From NCBI GenBank assembly GCA_012026935.1, contig VEPI01000095.1, positions 1 to 40,532 on the forward strand: a stretch of 40,532 bases of DNA. The letters run 5' to 3'. Within the stretch, counting starts at the first letter, position 1; each line of letters opens with the position of its first letter. The notes under the pieces were generated by a model. The model did no database searches and was not told the origin of the DNA. It was given only the letters and a program-made list of their open reading frames with translations. Origin of the DNA: Melioribacter sp. GTDB taxonomy: Bacteria; Bacteroidota; Ignavibacteria; Ignavibacteriales; Melioribacteraceae. Made by a program: the position numbers and the translations under genes. Shown here piece by piece: positions 1 to 8,266 of this stretch.

Positions 1-503
1 TATTTAACAATTATTTTTACCAAATCCGTTTCTAAAGTTTCTTTAGGTGTTTCAACTATTCTTCCTATTTCTTTATCGTCCCTAAAAAAGATAATAGTCG
101 GCACTAATTTGATATCAAGTTTTTCAACAAGGTTATCAGGGGTTGTTTTATTTCTATCAACACAAATAAGAGTTAAATTTTGTGTGTTGAAACTGGCTTG
201 GTCCAATATCTTATAAAACCTAGGTACTTCCCTTCTGCTGTCGCTGCACCAGGTACCCATTACAATTGTAATTTTCACATCTTGCAGTTTTTTTGAGAAT
301 CTTGTTACTGCTGTAGAATCGGCCGGGTAGTATTCATATTCTGAATTGAACCACCATGAAAAATTTGTATCTGCAAATGCCGTTCTATCGCAAAGACCTA
401 TAAGCATTGGTTTGCCCGAATTTTCATCTGTAACCAATTTGTTTTTTTCTTGCGCATAAATTACTGCAGATAGTATTAACAGAAAAAGAATAAGCTTTTT
501 CAT
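1..503 (-). CDS. Thioredoxin-fold exported protein with CxxS motif (3' end at window edge)
   Basis: Reading down from the ATG at 503 gives 167 residues that run off the window. The last two bases begin a TA- codon, so the true stop is probably one base outside. Residues 1-17 are a signal peptide ending in IYAQ. A thioredoxin fold follows: the active-site strand and motif GTWCSDS (Cys86, Ser89) and a cis-proline loop LVPTI (Pro135). The resolving Cys of the usual CxxC is Ser, so a monothiol, isomerase-like or purely binding role is more likely than dithiol reduction. This is inference. The start codon overlaps the nadK stop by one base (TAATG), which suggests translational coupling. The protein should act outside the cytoplasm. 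The fold is fairly sure; the substrate is unknown. Confidence 0.8.
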   Translation of the reverse strand, partial: MKKLILFLLILSAVIYAQEKNKLVTDENSGKPMLIGLCDRTAFADTNFSWWFNSEYEYYPADSTAVTRFSKKLQDVKITIVMGTWCSDSRREVPRFYKILDQASFNTQNLTLICVDRNKTTPDNLVEKLDIKLVPTIIFFRDDKEIGRIVETPKETLETDLVKIIVK

Positions 504-1390
504 TACTGCCTCTTTTTAGAATTATTCGATTTACGAACGTCGAGCCCCCAATACAATTTATTGCGTAGGATTTCAAAATAGTTTGTACGGTTGGAATGAA
601 TTAATCTAACCGATTGTTTATTTTTTTCAATTGTAAGCTGCGCAGGGGAACTAAAAAAGTTAACACGCTGTCCGTCACTGCTGACTTGAATTTTTTCTGA
701 TGGAGAGTTAATCATCACTGTTATTTTTTGTCCGCTAGAAATTACTAACGGCCGCATAGTAAGTGTATGGGGAGCAATCGGGCTAAGTGTTATCACATCT
801 GCTTTCGGATTTACAATCGGTCCGCCTGTTGACAAAGAATAACCCGTAGAACCAGTTGGTGTTGCAATTATTAAACCATCTGCTGAAAAAGTAGAAACGT
901 AATCATCATCAACTTTAATTGTCAGCTCAATCATTTTGGGCCAAGGACCTTTATCAATAACTATATCATTAATCGCATATAATTCATTATTATTTCCGTT
1001 ACTGCTTCCAACTAACGCCATTCTTTCTTCAATTGTATAATTTTTAGTTTTTATATCGTGAAGAAGTTCAGTAAAACTTGTAAGATCAAACTCGGCAAGG
1101 AATCCGAGTTTTCCAAAATTAACCCCAATGATTGGAGTACTTGAGTTTCTAACTTCAAATGCGGTATTCAGCATTGTCCCATCACCACCGATTGAAATCA
1201 CCATATCACAATTATTACTCAAATCAACCGGAGATTTAAACTTAGCCGTACTGTCAAATTCATTTTTAAATTTTAAAAGTGACTCGCACAAAATAAAATT
1301 GAACTCGTTCTGCTGAAGTTGTACAATTATTTTTTTTACAATTTCAAGAATATCGCTTTTCGAAATATTCGGAATTATTCCTATCGTCAT
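503..1390 (-). CDS. nadK: NAD kinase
   Basis: This cytosolic enzyme phosphorylates NAD+ to NADP+ using ATP or polyphosphate. The 295-residue length is normal. The hallmark GGDGT is at residues 68-72, the NAD-contacting ND pair at 141-142, and the glycine-rich DGLIIATPTGSTGYSLSTGG block starts at 171. The C-terminal tail (FEILRNKLYWGLD) also fits the family. The ATG overlaps the stop of the upstream glycosyltransferase by 4 bases (ATGA), so nadK is the tail of the envelope operon and is probably coupled to it. The cluster-mates do not predict its role; the motifs do. Confidence 0.96.
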   Translation of the reverse strand: MTIGIIPNISKSDILEIVKKIIVQLQQNEFNFILCESLLKFKNEFDSTAKFKSPVDLSNNCDMVISIGGDGTMLNTAFEVRNSSTPIIGVNFGKLGFLAEFDLTSFTELLHDIKTKNYTIEERMALVGSSNGNNNELYAINDIVIDKGPWPKMIELTIKVDDDYVSTFSADGLIIATPTGSTGYSLSTGGPIVNPKADVITLSPIAPHTLTMRPLVISSGQKITVMINSPSEKIQVSSDGQRVNFFSSPAQLTIEKNKQSVRLIHSNRTNYFEILRNKLYWGLDVRKSNNSKKRQ

Positions 1391-2160
1391 TTTGATCTTT
1401 CTCTATTCAATTCCCAAAGTTTACAGTACTTTGTAAATACATAAGAAGATGAGAACGCAGCCAGTATCAACCCTTGTAGTCCGTCTAAAAATCCTAATCG
1501 AAAGATATACATTTTGCAAAAAAGAAAAATCGGGCGGAGTAGAATATCTATCACTGTCGCTTTCTTACCTTTTTCGAATAGTTCTTTAGCTGCAAGTGAA
1601 GTATATGTATTATACTTGATAAAATAATGTTCTATTGATGGGCCCGTATAATGATTAAGATCATTTTTAAGTTTACCAACGGTTCCTTCCACTTTTAAAT
1701 GCTCATGCACCTCTTTTTCGTTAAACGATATTTGTTGCTTATTAAAGAGTCTGGTAACACGTGCTGGATACCAGCCGCTATGTTTAATCCATTTGCCGAG
1801 GAAAAATGCTCTGCGCGCTACATCATAAGCATCATACCTATTTAGGGATTGTTTGAATTGTTTCAGTTCCTCTGCGAGTCCTGGAGTAATTTCTTCATCG
1901 GCATCAATCCAAAGTACCCAATCATATTTTGTTTTAGACAAAGCATAAATTTTAGTTTGAGCAAATCCCTTCCATTCTACAATCTCGCAATTAACATTTT
2001 GGAATGTTGATGCAATCTGTATTGTTTTATCAATTGTTCTTGAGTCAACAATAACAACGATATCATCAACAACATTTATCTGGCTTTTAATGCAACGATG
2101 AATATTGGTTTCTTCATCGCGAGCAATTATTATTGATGATATTTTAGTGTTTTCATCCAT
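1387..2160 (-). CDS. Glycosyltransferase family 2, WaaE/KdtX-like (LPS core)
   Basis: A GT-A fold transferase of 257 residues that probably adds a sugar to the inner core of lipopolysaccharide on the cytoplasmic face of the inner membrane. The N-terminus (ISSIIIARDEE) and the DADEE metal/nucleotide-sugar motif (86-90) are typical of GT2. The segment FLGKWIKHSGWYPARVTRLF matches the WaaE/KdtX subfamily. The C-terminus has hydrophobic amphipathic stretches. I chose the ATG at 2160, 7 bases after the upstream stop; an upstream ATG at 2211 would add 17 poorly conserved-looking residues and overlap the ligase gene by 44 bases. It sits between an O-antigen-ligase-like gene and nadK. The donor and acceptor sugars cannot be told from sequence. 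Confidence 0.85.
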   Translation of the reverse strand: MDENTKISSIIIARDEETNIHRCIKSQINVVDDIVVIVDSRTIDKTIQIASTFQNVNCEIVEWKGFAQTKIYALSKTKYDWVLWIDADEEITPGLAEELKQFKQSLNRYDAYDVARRAFFLGKWIKHSGWYPARVTRLFNKQQISFNEKEVHEHLKVEGTVGKLKNDLNHYTGPSIEHYFIKYNTYTSLAAKELFEKGKKATVIDILLRPIFLFCKMYIFRLGFLDGLQGLILAAFSSSYVFTKYCKLWELNRERSK

Positions 2161-2167
2161 CTTAATT

Positions 2168-4234
2168 TTAATTTGTCTTTGTGTCTTTAAGGTATGATTT
2201 ATAAAATGCAATATTCAAACCAAGAGTAAACCAAACCATGGTTATAATTTCTTGATCGCCAAAATTCCATTCTCCAAGACCGGAAAACAGAAATCCAACA
2301 AAAGCTGCCGTTGCACCCAACGCATAAGAAGATACAAACGGAATATCTTTCACAGTTTTATATATTTTTAGATGCAACTGAAATATCTTGAACAGCATAA
2401 GCATAACTACTGCAAAACCAACTACTCCAAGTATAACTAATAGATGAACAAAATTGTTGTGCATATGTCCAAAATTTTCTTTGAGATATTTGTCCTTATA
2501 TTGAGAATATAAGTTCCCAAGATCAATATCTCCCACACCAAACAAAGGATGATCGGCCAAAATTTTGAATCCCGTCCGCCAAATGTTCATTCGTTCAATG
2601 TTGGTCTCATGATATGGATCATAAATGGACGCAAGACGATTCCTTTTATTAAATGCAGTATAAAATTTATCTCCGGATTTAATAAAATCAAAAGGTGAAT
2701 AACCAAGCGAGGTTATTTGCTTAAATTTACCAACATGTGAAGAATCAATATCGGCCTCCAATATTTTTCCATCAAGAGTACAAGCGAAAATGTTTTTATT
2801 GTTAAAGACCAATTGAATTGTACCGATTAGTTCCTGACTTACAACTTTCCTCAACTTATTATTTGATATAATAAACTGCACAAATTCTTTACCGCCTTGG
2901 AAAAATAAATGATCATTATTGAGCCAGACTAATCCGTAAATAGATTTTGTATCAAATGAATCTACTGCCGTTATAGGTAATCCATCCATGCATGTATAGA
3001 GTTTAAGTTTATGGTCGTCTGGCGTAAATGAAATAAATTGGGTAGAATTCCCATCAAAACTTTCTATACCATTTAATTTTTTAAAGGTAATTTTTTCGGC
3101 AAGATTTAAGGGATTCTGAAATATTGTAAGTCCGCTGTCTTTATCTGCAATATAAAATTTACCTTGTAACACTTTGAAGAAAGTTGTCTTGCCAGGTGAT
3201 GTAAAAATTTTATCCGAATGAAACTCACCATTTTTTTCCCTATTTAGTAATAGAATTCTCGTATCTGCTAAATAGGCTATGTAATAATTATCTTTCCATT
3301 TTTTTACTTGGGTAACAGGAGACGGTGTTTCAATTTTTTGGACCACTTTACCATCTTTATACGCAACTACACCGCTTTCATAATCAGCAATTAAGAGAGT
3401 ATCTCCTTCACATATAACTCTAATTGCCCGTCCTTCCGTTTTAATCGCATTGGTTTGAACAAATTGATTGTCCTTTATAACATATTCATATACTTTGCTT
3501 TCACTTTTGAAAAAGAATAAGGCAACAAGTAAAACTAAAATTAAGGGTGCAAGAATCAACCATTTACGTTTCAAGATAACTATCGTCAATATACCGGCTA
3601 CCCCGCCTAACCAGGCTGCACGAGTATAACTTGCAAATAGGCCAGTTGCCGCAATGCCAAAAGCAAGTAGATAAAAAAGCCGGATTGCGATTTTTGTCTT
3701 TTCATTTAACAGAAACGCGAAGAAAAAAATCATTGTAAAGCTCATCAATCCGCCTGCAGTCATAACATATTGGAATGGCGAGGGACCTTTTAATTCTATA
3801 CTGTATAACTGCGCTATGAAGTGCTCATAAGCAAATACTATGTACAACAGCATAGTAATTAGAGCAGCACCTATGTAGAACTTGAAAATTAATTTTGCTT
3901 TATCAGAATCGTTTATTACAGCAACTACTGTATAAACAACCGGGATAAGAATTAATCTCTTAAAAAATAATTTAAATGCATACTCTCGATCAACCGAAAA
4001 GATCGCCGAGACCAATTCTGCCGATAGGAAAAGAATAAATGCTAATTCCAATCCATTCTTCTCGAACCTATTATCTTTTTTTATTACAAATAGATATGTT
4101 AAAATAATAAGCGGAAAGAAATAGCCAATCTGATTTATGAAAATTGAGTTAGTAAGACTAACGGCAAAAAGTAAAATTAATCCCAAAATAATTTTATCAA
4201 CCGTTTTAACTCCGGTAAAGTACTTTGTAATCAT
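2168..4234 (-). CDS. O-antigen ligase/polymerase-family membrane protein with inserted beta-propeller-like domain
   Basis: A 688-residue polytopic protein of the WaaL/Wzy_C type, which transfers or polymerises undecaprenyl-linked glycans on the outer face of the inner membrane. About eight hydrophobic segments fill residues 1-243, including the family motif SYTRAAWLGG (202-211). The second signature, IWRTGFKILADHPLFGVG (551-568), and the MHNNFVHLLVILGVVG block (591-606) follow, and more TM segments run to 675. Between them, residues about 246-540 are soluble and read as seven units of roughly 40 residues, each with a short hydrophobic strand and a read-out turn. Ordinary members of the family have only a modest loop here. 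It abuts the msbA stop with no gap. Polymerase versus ligase cannot be settled. Confidence 0.85.
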   Translation of the reverse strand: MITKYFTGVKTVDKIILGLILLFAVSLTNSIFINQIGYFFPLIILTYLFVIKKDNRFEKNGLELAFILFLSAELVSAIFSVDREYAFKLFFKRLILIPVVYTVVAVINDSDKAKLIFKFYIGAALITMLLYIVFAYEHFIAQLYSIELKGPSPFQYVMTAGGLMSFTMIFFFAFLLNEKTKIAIRLFYLLAFGIAATGLFASYTRAAWLGGVAGILTIVILKRKWLILAPLILVLLVALFFFKSESKVYEYVIKDNQFVQTNAIKTEGRAIRVICEGDTLLIADYESGVVAYKDGKVVQKIETPSPVTQVKKWKDNYYIAYLADTRILLLNREKNGEFHSDKIFTSPGKTTFFKVLQGKFYIADKDSGLTIFQNPLNLAEKITFKKLNGIESFDGNSTQFISFTPDDHKLKLYTCMDGLPITAVDSFDTKSIYGLVWLNNDHLFFQGGKEFVQFIISNNKLRKVVSQELIGTIQLVFNNKNIFACTLDGKILEADIDSSHVGKFKQITSLGYSPFDFIKSGDKFYTAFNKRNRLASIYDPYHETNIERMNIWRTGFKILADHPLFGVGDIDLGNLYSQYKDKYLKENFGHMHNNFVHLLVILGVVGFAVVMLMLFKIFQLHLKIYKTVKDIPFVSSYALGATAAFVGFLFSGLGEWNFGDQEIITMVWFTLGLNIAFYKSYLKDTKTN

Positions 4235-6088
4235 CTAATCTCTGAATTGTAATTCATATAATTTTTTATATATGCCGTTTTCCTGAGAAAGTAGCTGTTC
4301 ATGCTTTCCATCCTGAACAATTTTACCGCGGTCGAGAACAATTATTCTGTCTGCGTTTCTAATTGTGCTTAGACGATGTGCAATAACAAATGTCGTGCGG
4401 TCATGCATTAATCTTTCTATAGCTTCTTGAACCAATACTTCCGATTCATTATCAAGTGATGATGTAGCCTCATCAAATATCATTATAGGGGGATTCTTTA
4501 ATAAAGCACGGGCAATAGAAATCCGCTGACGCTGACCACCGGAAAGTTTTGTACCCTTTTCCCCGATTATAGTATTGTAACCATTCGGCAGTTCAAGAAT
4601 AAAATTGTGTGCGTTTGCGGCTTTCGCTGCCGCAACTAATCTTTCCTCAGAGCAATCAACCAATCCATAAGCTATATTATTACGTGCTGATTCATTAAAG
4701 AGAACAGTCTCCTGAGTAACAATTCCCATAAGTTTACGCAAATCTTCAATGCGGATAGAACGAATATCCAGTCCATCTAACAAAATATTCCCATCTGTTG
4801 GATCAAAAAAACGGGGAAGTAAGTCCGCAAGTGTTGTTTTACCCGCGCCACTACTGCCTACAATTGCTAATACCTTTCCTTTTTTAACTTGCAGATTTAT
4901 TTTATCCAGAACCAGTTCTTCAGAATCATCATAATGGAAGGATACATTTTGGAATTCGATCATATCCTTAAAATCGGTAACAGATACGGGTGATTCGATA
5001 TTTCTTATTCTCGGTTCCGTATCCAGAATTTCAAAAACCCTTTCTGCAGCAGCGCTGGATTCCTGAATTCTATTATTAACGCCGCTTAATTCTTTTATTG
5101 GCGGCATCATTTGAAAAATGGCAAGTAGAAATACAATAAACTCGCTTGCATTTAAAGTTTTATTAACAAGAACAAGTTCGCCGCCGTAATATATCATTGC
5201 TGCACCCACTACAACACTTAAAAATTCTGTAAGCGGTGAGGCCATGTTTCTAACACGCGCCATTTTTAAAACTAATTTGAAAAAGCTTTGTGTTTGAGTT
5301 TTGAATTTATTGTTCTCATAATTTTCCATTCCAAAAGCTTTTACAATCTTTACGCCGGTTATAGTCTCATGTAATGTTGTAGTAATATTCGCCATCTTTT
5401 CTTGAAGCTGTCCGCTTTGTTTTCTAAGTATTAGACCAATCCAGCTAATTATTCCAATAGTAGGAGGCAAAACTAAAAGCGAAAAAAGTGTTAGCCGCCA
5501 GCTAATGGACAATGCTAATCCGATAAAGAATAAAATTGTTAATGGTTCGCGAATCATATTTAAGAAAACGGCAGAGACACTCGACTGAACTACGTTAACA
5601 TCATTAGTTATTCTGGAAATTAAGTTCCCCGTTTTTTCATTTTTGAAATAGCTCATCGGCAATTTATGTAAATGAACATAAGATTGATTCCTTAGATCGC
5701 GGATCATTCCCTGTTCTACATAAGCAAGAAAGTAAGCTTGTAAGTACCCGAAAATATTTTTTAGAAAAAATGCGAGTAAAATTAAAATACAAATTCGAAG
5801 AAGAATTTCTTTTTCAGTTCCGCTAAAAACAAAATTTTTGAATGCGTTTGAAATTTCCGTCCCAAGATTCGAAAACCAATTGCCAATCGGACTATCTACC
5901 GTCTGGCTAATAGTTTTAGATTCTACCGGTAAAGCTCCTTTCTCCTGGAAAAGTGTATTGAGTAAAGGAATCAACATATAAACAGAAATAGTATTAAGAA
6001 GAGCATATAGAATTGAAAAAATTACGGACGCTGATAAATGTTTCCGGTAAGGTTTTATATAAGTAAGAACTCTTTTGTAGGTGGTCAT
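4235..6088 (-). CDS. msbA: Lipid A/LPS-type ABC exporter (MsbA-like, fused TM and ATPase)
   Basis: A 617-residue half-transporter acting as a homodimer in the inner membrane, probably flipping core-lipid A or another glycolipid. The membrane domain covers residues 1-330. The ATPase domain has Walker A GSSGAGKTT (411-419), signature LSGGQRQRIS (515-524), Walker B IMIFDE (535-540) and the H-loop His571. Residues 51-90 between TM1 and TM2 are longer than in E. coli MsbA and would be periplasmic. The neighbours, a ligase and a core glycosyltransferase, favour lipid A export over drug export, though sequence alone cannot exclude the latter. The gene begins 7 bases after the lipoprotein stop. Confidence 0.88.
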   Translation of the reverse strand: MTTYKRVLTYIKPYRKHLSASVIFSILYALLNTISVYMLIPLLNTLFQEKGALPVESKTISQTVDSPIGNWFSNLGTEISNAFKNFVFSGTEKEILLRICILILLAFFLKNIFGYLQAYFLAYVEQGMIRDLRNQSYVHLHKLPMSYFKNEKTGNLISRITNDVNVVQSSVSAVFLNMIREPLTILFFIGLALSISWRLTLFSLLVLPPTIGIISWIGLILRKQSGQLQEKMANITTTLHETITGVKIVKAFGMENYENNKFKTQTQSFFKLVLKMARVRNMASPLTEFLSVVVGAAMIYYGGELVLVNKTLNASEFIVFLLAIFQMMPPIKELSGVNNRIQESSAAAERVFEILDTEPRIRNIESPVSVTDFKDMIEFQNVSFHYDDSEELVLDKINLQVKKGKVLAIVGSSGAGKTTLADLLPRFFDPTDGNILLDGLDIRSIRIEDLRKLMGIVTQETVLFNESARNNIAYGLVDCSEERLVAAAKAANAHNFILELPNGYNTIIGEKGTKLSGGQRQRISIARALLKNPPIMIFDEATSSLDNESEVLVQEAIERLMHDRTTFVIAHRLSTIRNADRIIVLDRGKIVQDGKHEQLLSQENGIYKKLYELQFRD

Positions 6089-6095
6089 TTAATTC

Positions 6096-7340
6096 TCACA
6101 TTGGAAGATTATTTAATCCGCATCCGCCATAAATCGAAATAGTATTCAATAATTTGTCCCGGGTATAATCATAAACCGCTATTTGGGCTATATCTTTTAA
6201 GCGCTCATCAAAAAATAATAACTTTCCATGAACTAACACATTTTCAAACTGAAATCCGGAAAAAATTCTTACGATTTTCATTTTTACGGCGTCTATTATT
6301 ATTATTTCCCCCGTTTTTTCAGCTTTTATTCCCTTAGAATCTGTAGCCGTATTGTCAGTAATTATGAAAAGGAAGTTTCCATCTTTCGACCATCTTGCAT
6401 CGTTAATATTTCTTTTCGTTGCAATTATTAATTCTTCGGAACGTTGTTTGAAATTCTTCAAGTAAATATTCGATTCATTATCCGATCGAACATTTCTAAA
6501 TTGGAAATCTTTGTTTGGTGATAAATAAACCGGGTTTCGTTTAGGTACAGCAGGAAATCCATGTTGGAGTAGATCATATTTTCTATTTTGTATAAAACCA
6601 AGTTTGCCATTTATATCAAACGGATAAATATTTTGTAATACAGTTTTAGAATTGATAGTATCTAATTTTGTGAAATTAACTTTAAAAGTATCGTTTGATT
6701 CCCAATATGTATAAAGCTGAACGCCATCTCCAGGTTCTACAAGTTCGTCCGACTGTTCATTGGCCCGATTCAAAAAATAAATTCTTGCTTCATGAATATA
6801 CGGGAAACTACTTTCCCTTCCGTAATTAAATGCAGTGGTTATAAATGCGCTTTCTTTATTAGGCAAGTAATTCAGGGAAATTACTTTCCTTTGCCATTTA
6901 CTCCATGCTATCGAACTTTGTTTTGTTAATAAATTGTAGCTGTAAACTGAAGGTCTTCCCAGGTACTTAGCGACAAATAATACATTTGTAAAAATATCAT
7001 CTACAGGCTTTCCATTGCGTACTATTTTATAATCTTTAATTAATGAGTTAGAATAAAAATCAAAAGCATTTTCACCGGCTTCAAATGAAGAAACAAATTC
7101 GCCTGACAATAAATGATATTTATTCTTACTGGATTTCTCAATTTTTAATGTAGAATTTAATTTGTTCTCCAATATGGATTTTATCTTGCCGGCTTCTTCC
7201 TGAGTCTTGAATTCACCGAGCGAGATTGAATATGTAATTCTATTGTTTTGGTCAATATCATAGTTAGATTTGGTGCATTCATTTACCATGAGAGACAAAA
7301 AAAGAAATGAGACTAATATTTGAAATCGTTTCATGTTCAT
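6096..7340 (-). CDS. Putative lipoprotein: SPOR-like domain plus beta-propeller-like domain
   Basis: I do not recognise a named family for the full 414 residues. The N-terminus is a signal peptide with Cys22 in MVNEC, a poor but possible lipobox. Residues about 35-107 look like one SPOR domain (ISLGEF, then a central basic strand, then LLSGEF, with two helices), the fold that binds denuded peptidoglycan at septa. Residues about 110-405 have propeller-like strand/turn repeats, including a TolB/WD-like ARWSKDGNFLFIITD. A second ATG at 7334 is equally possible. It starts 30 bases after xerD and is 7 bases from msbA, so it may monitor or position envelope synthesis. That role is inference. Confidence 0.65.
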   Translation of the reverse strand: MNMKRFQILVSFLFLSLMVNECTKSNYDIDQNNRITYSISLGEFKTQEEAGKIKSILENKLNSTLKIEKSSKNKYHLLSGEFVSSFEAGENAFDFYSNSLIKDYKIVRNGKPVDDIFTNVLFVAKYLGRPSVYSYNLLTKQSSIAWSKWQRKVISLNYLPNKESAFITTAFNYGRESSFPYIHEARIYFLNRANEQSDELVEPGDGVQLYTYWESNDTFKVNFTKLDTINSKTVLQNIYPFDINGKLGFIQNRKYDLLQHGFPAVPKRNPVYLSPNKDFQFRNVRSDNESNIYLKNFKQRSEELIIATKRNINDARWSKDGNFLFIITDNTATDSKGIKAEKTGEIIIIDAVKMKIVRIFSGFQFENVLVHGKLLFFDERLKDIAQIAVYDYTRDKLLNTISIYGGCGLNNLPM

Positions 7341-7370
7341 GATTTAAAGATAAGAAATACGGATTCAAAA

Positions 7371-8261
7371 TTAACCGCGCGGATGATGATCTTTATGAAC
7401 TTGTTTTATATAATTCCGGTCAACATGCGTGTAGATTTGAGTAGTGGAAATATCGGCATGCCCTAACATTTCCTGAACGGCTCTAAGATCGGCACCTCCT
7501 TCCAAAAGATGTGTAGCAAAAGAATGCCGGAAAATATGAGGGTGGATTTCTTTTTTAATGCCTGCTTCTTTTGCATAATGATCAAATATTTTCCAGATCC
7601 ACATTCGCGAAAGTTTAGTCCCTCGCTTATTAAGAAAAACAAAATTCTGACTCTTAGTTTTTTTTTCTAAAAAAGGTCTGGAACGGGTTAGATATTCTTT
7701 TATCCATTTAACAGCACTGTTGCCTATTGGAACGATCCTTTCTTTTGAGCCTTTGCCTAATACTCTTATTACTTCATCATCAAAAAAAAGATCGTTTATT
7801 TTTAGGTTGATAAGCTCAGATACACGCAAACCGGACGAATAAAATGTTTCGAGAATTGCTTTATCCCGCAAGTCTGTTATATCATCTGTTCCGGGGGCGT
7901 TTAATATCATTTCTATTTCCGGCAGGGTTAATACTGTTGGTAGTTTACGTCCTTTTTTAACTGGGGATAGTTTATCAGTAGGATTCTTTTCGATATAACT
8001 ATTATTCTCTAAGAATCTGAAAAACCCTTTAATAGATGACATATAACGGGCAGAAGTTGCGCTGTCTATCTCTGACTTTCGCTGATGATCAAAAAATTTT
8101 GTTATTAGGTTTGATGTGACTTCACTAAAATCTTTTATGCGGGATTTATTTAGGAACGTTATAAATTTTTGAAGATCGTTTTTATATGAGTTTGCAGTAT
8201 TCTCTGAAAGATTTTTTTCATAACGAAGAATGGTTAAATACTCTTTTAGAAATTCTTCCAT
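7371..8261 (-). CDS. xerD: Site-specific tyrosine recombinase XerD
   Basis: This recombinase resolves chromosome dimers at dif with XerC and FtsK. At 296 residues it is full length. The N-terminal core-binding SAM-like domain is followed by a catalytic domain with all expected residues at XerD spacing: Arg146 (GLRVSE), Lys170, His242 and Arg245 (HPHIFRHSF), His268 (LGH) and nucleophile Tyr277. The C-terminus ends HHPRG, which favours XerD over XerC. It lies 5 bases after pgpH. Its activator FtsK is encoded 14 kb away in this window. No partner xerC or dif site was recognised here. Confidence 0.93.
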   Translation of the reverse strand: MEEFLKEYLTILRYEKNLSENTANSYKNDLQKFITFLNKSRIKDFSEVTSNLITKFFDHQRKSEIDSATSARYMSSIKGFFRFLENNSYIEKNPTDKLSPVKKGRKLPTVLTLPEIEMILNAPGTDDITDLRDKAILETFYSSGLRVSELINLKINDLFFDDEVIRVLGKGSKERIVPIGNSAVKWIKEYLTRSRPFLEKKTKSQNFVFLNKRGTKLSRMWIWKIFDHYAKEAGIKKEIHPHIFRHSFATHLLEGGADLRAVQEMLGHADISTTQIYTHVDRNYIKQVHKDHHPRG

Positions 8262-8266
8262 AGTTT

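Noticed and set aside
2161-2211. Longer N-terminus for the WaaE-like glycosyltransferase
   Set aside because: The extra 17 residues overlap the upstream gene and precede the normal family start; the ATG at 2160 fits better.
7366-7373. TAATTTTG as a -7 promoter box between xerD and the lipoprotein gene
   Set aside because: No TTTG at 19-21 bases upstream; the sequence runs into the end of xerD.
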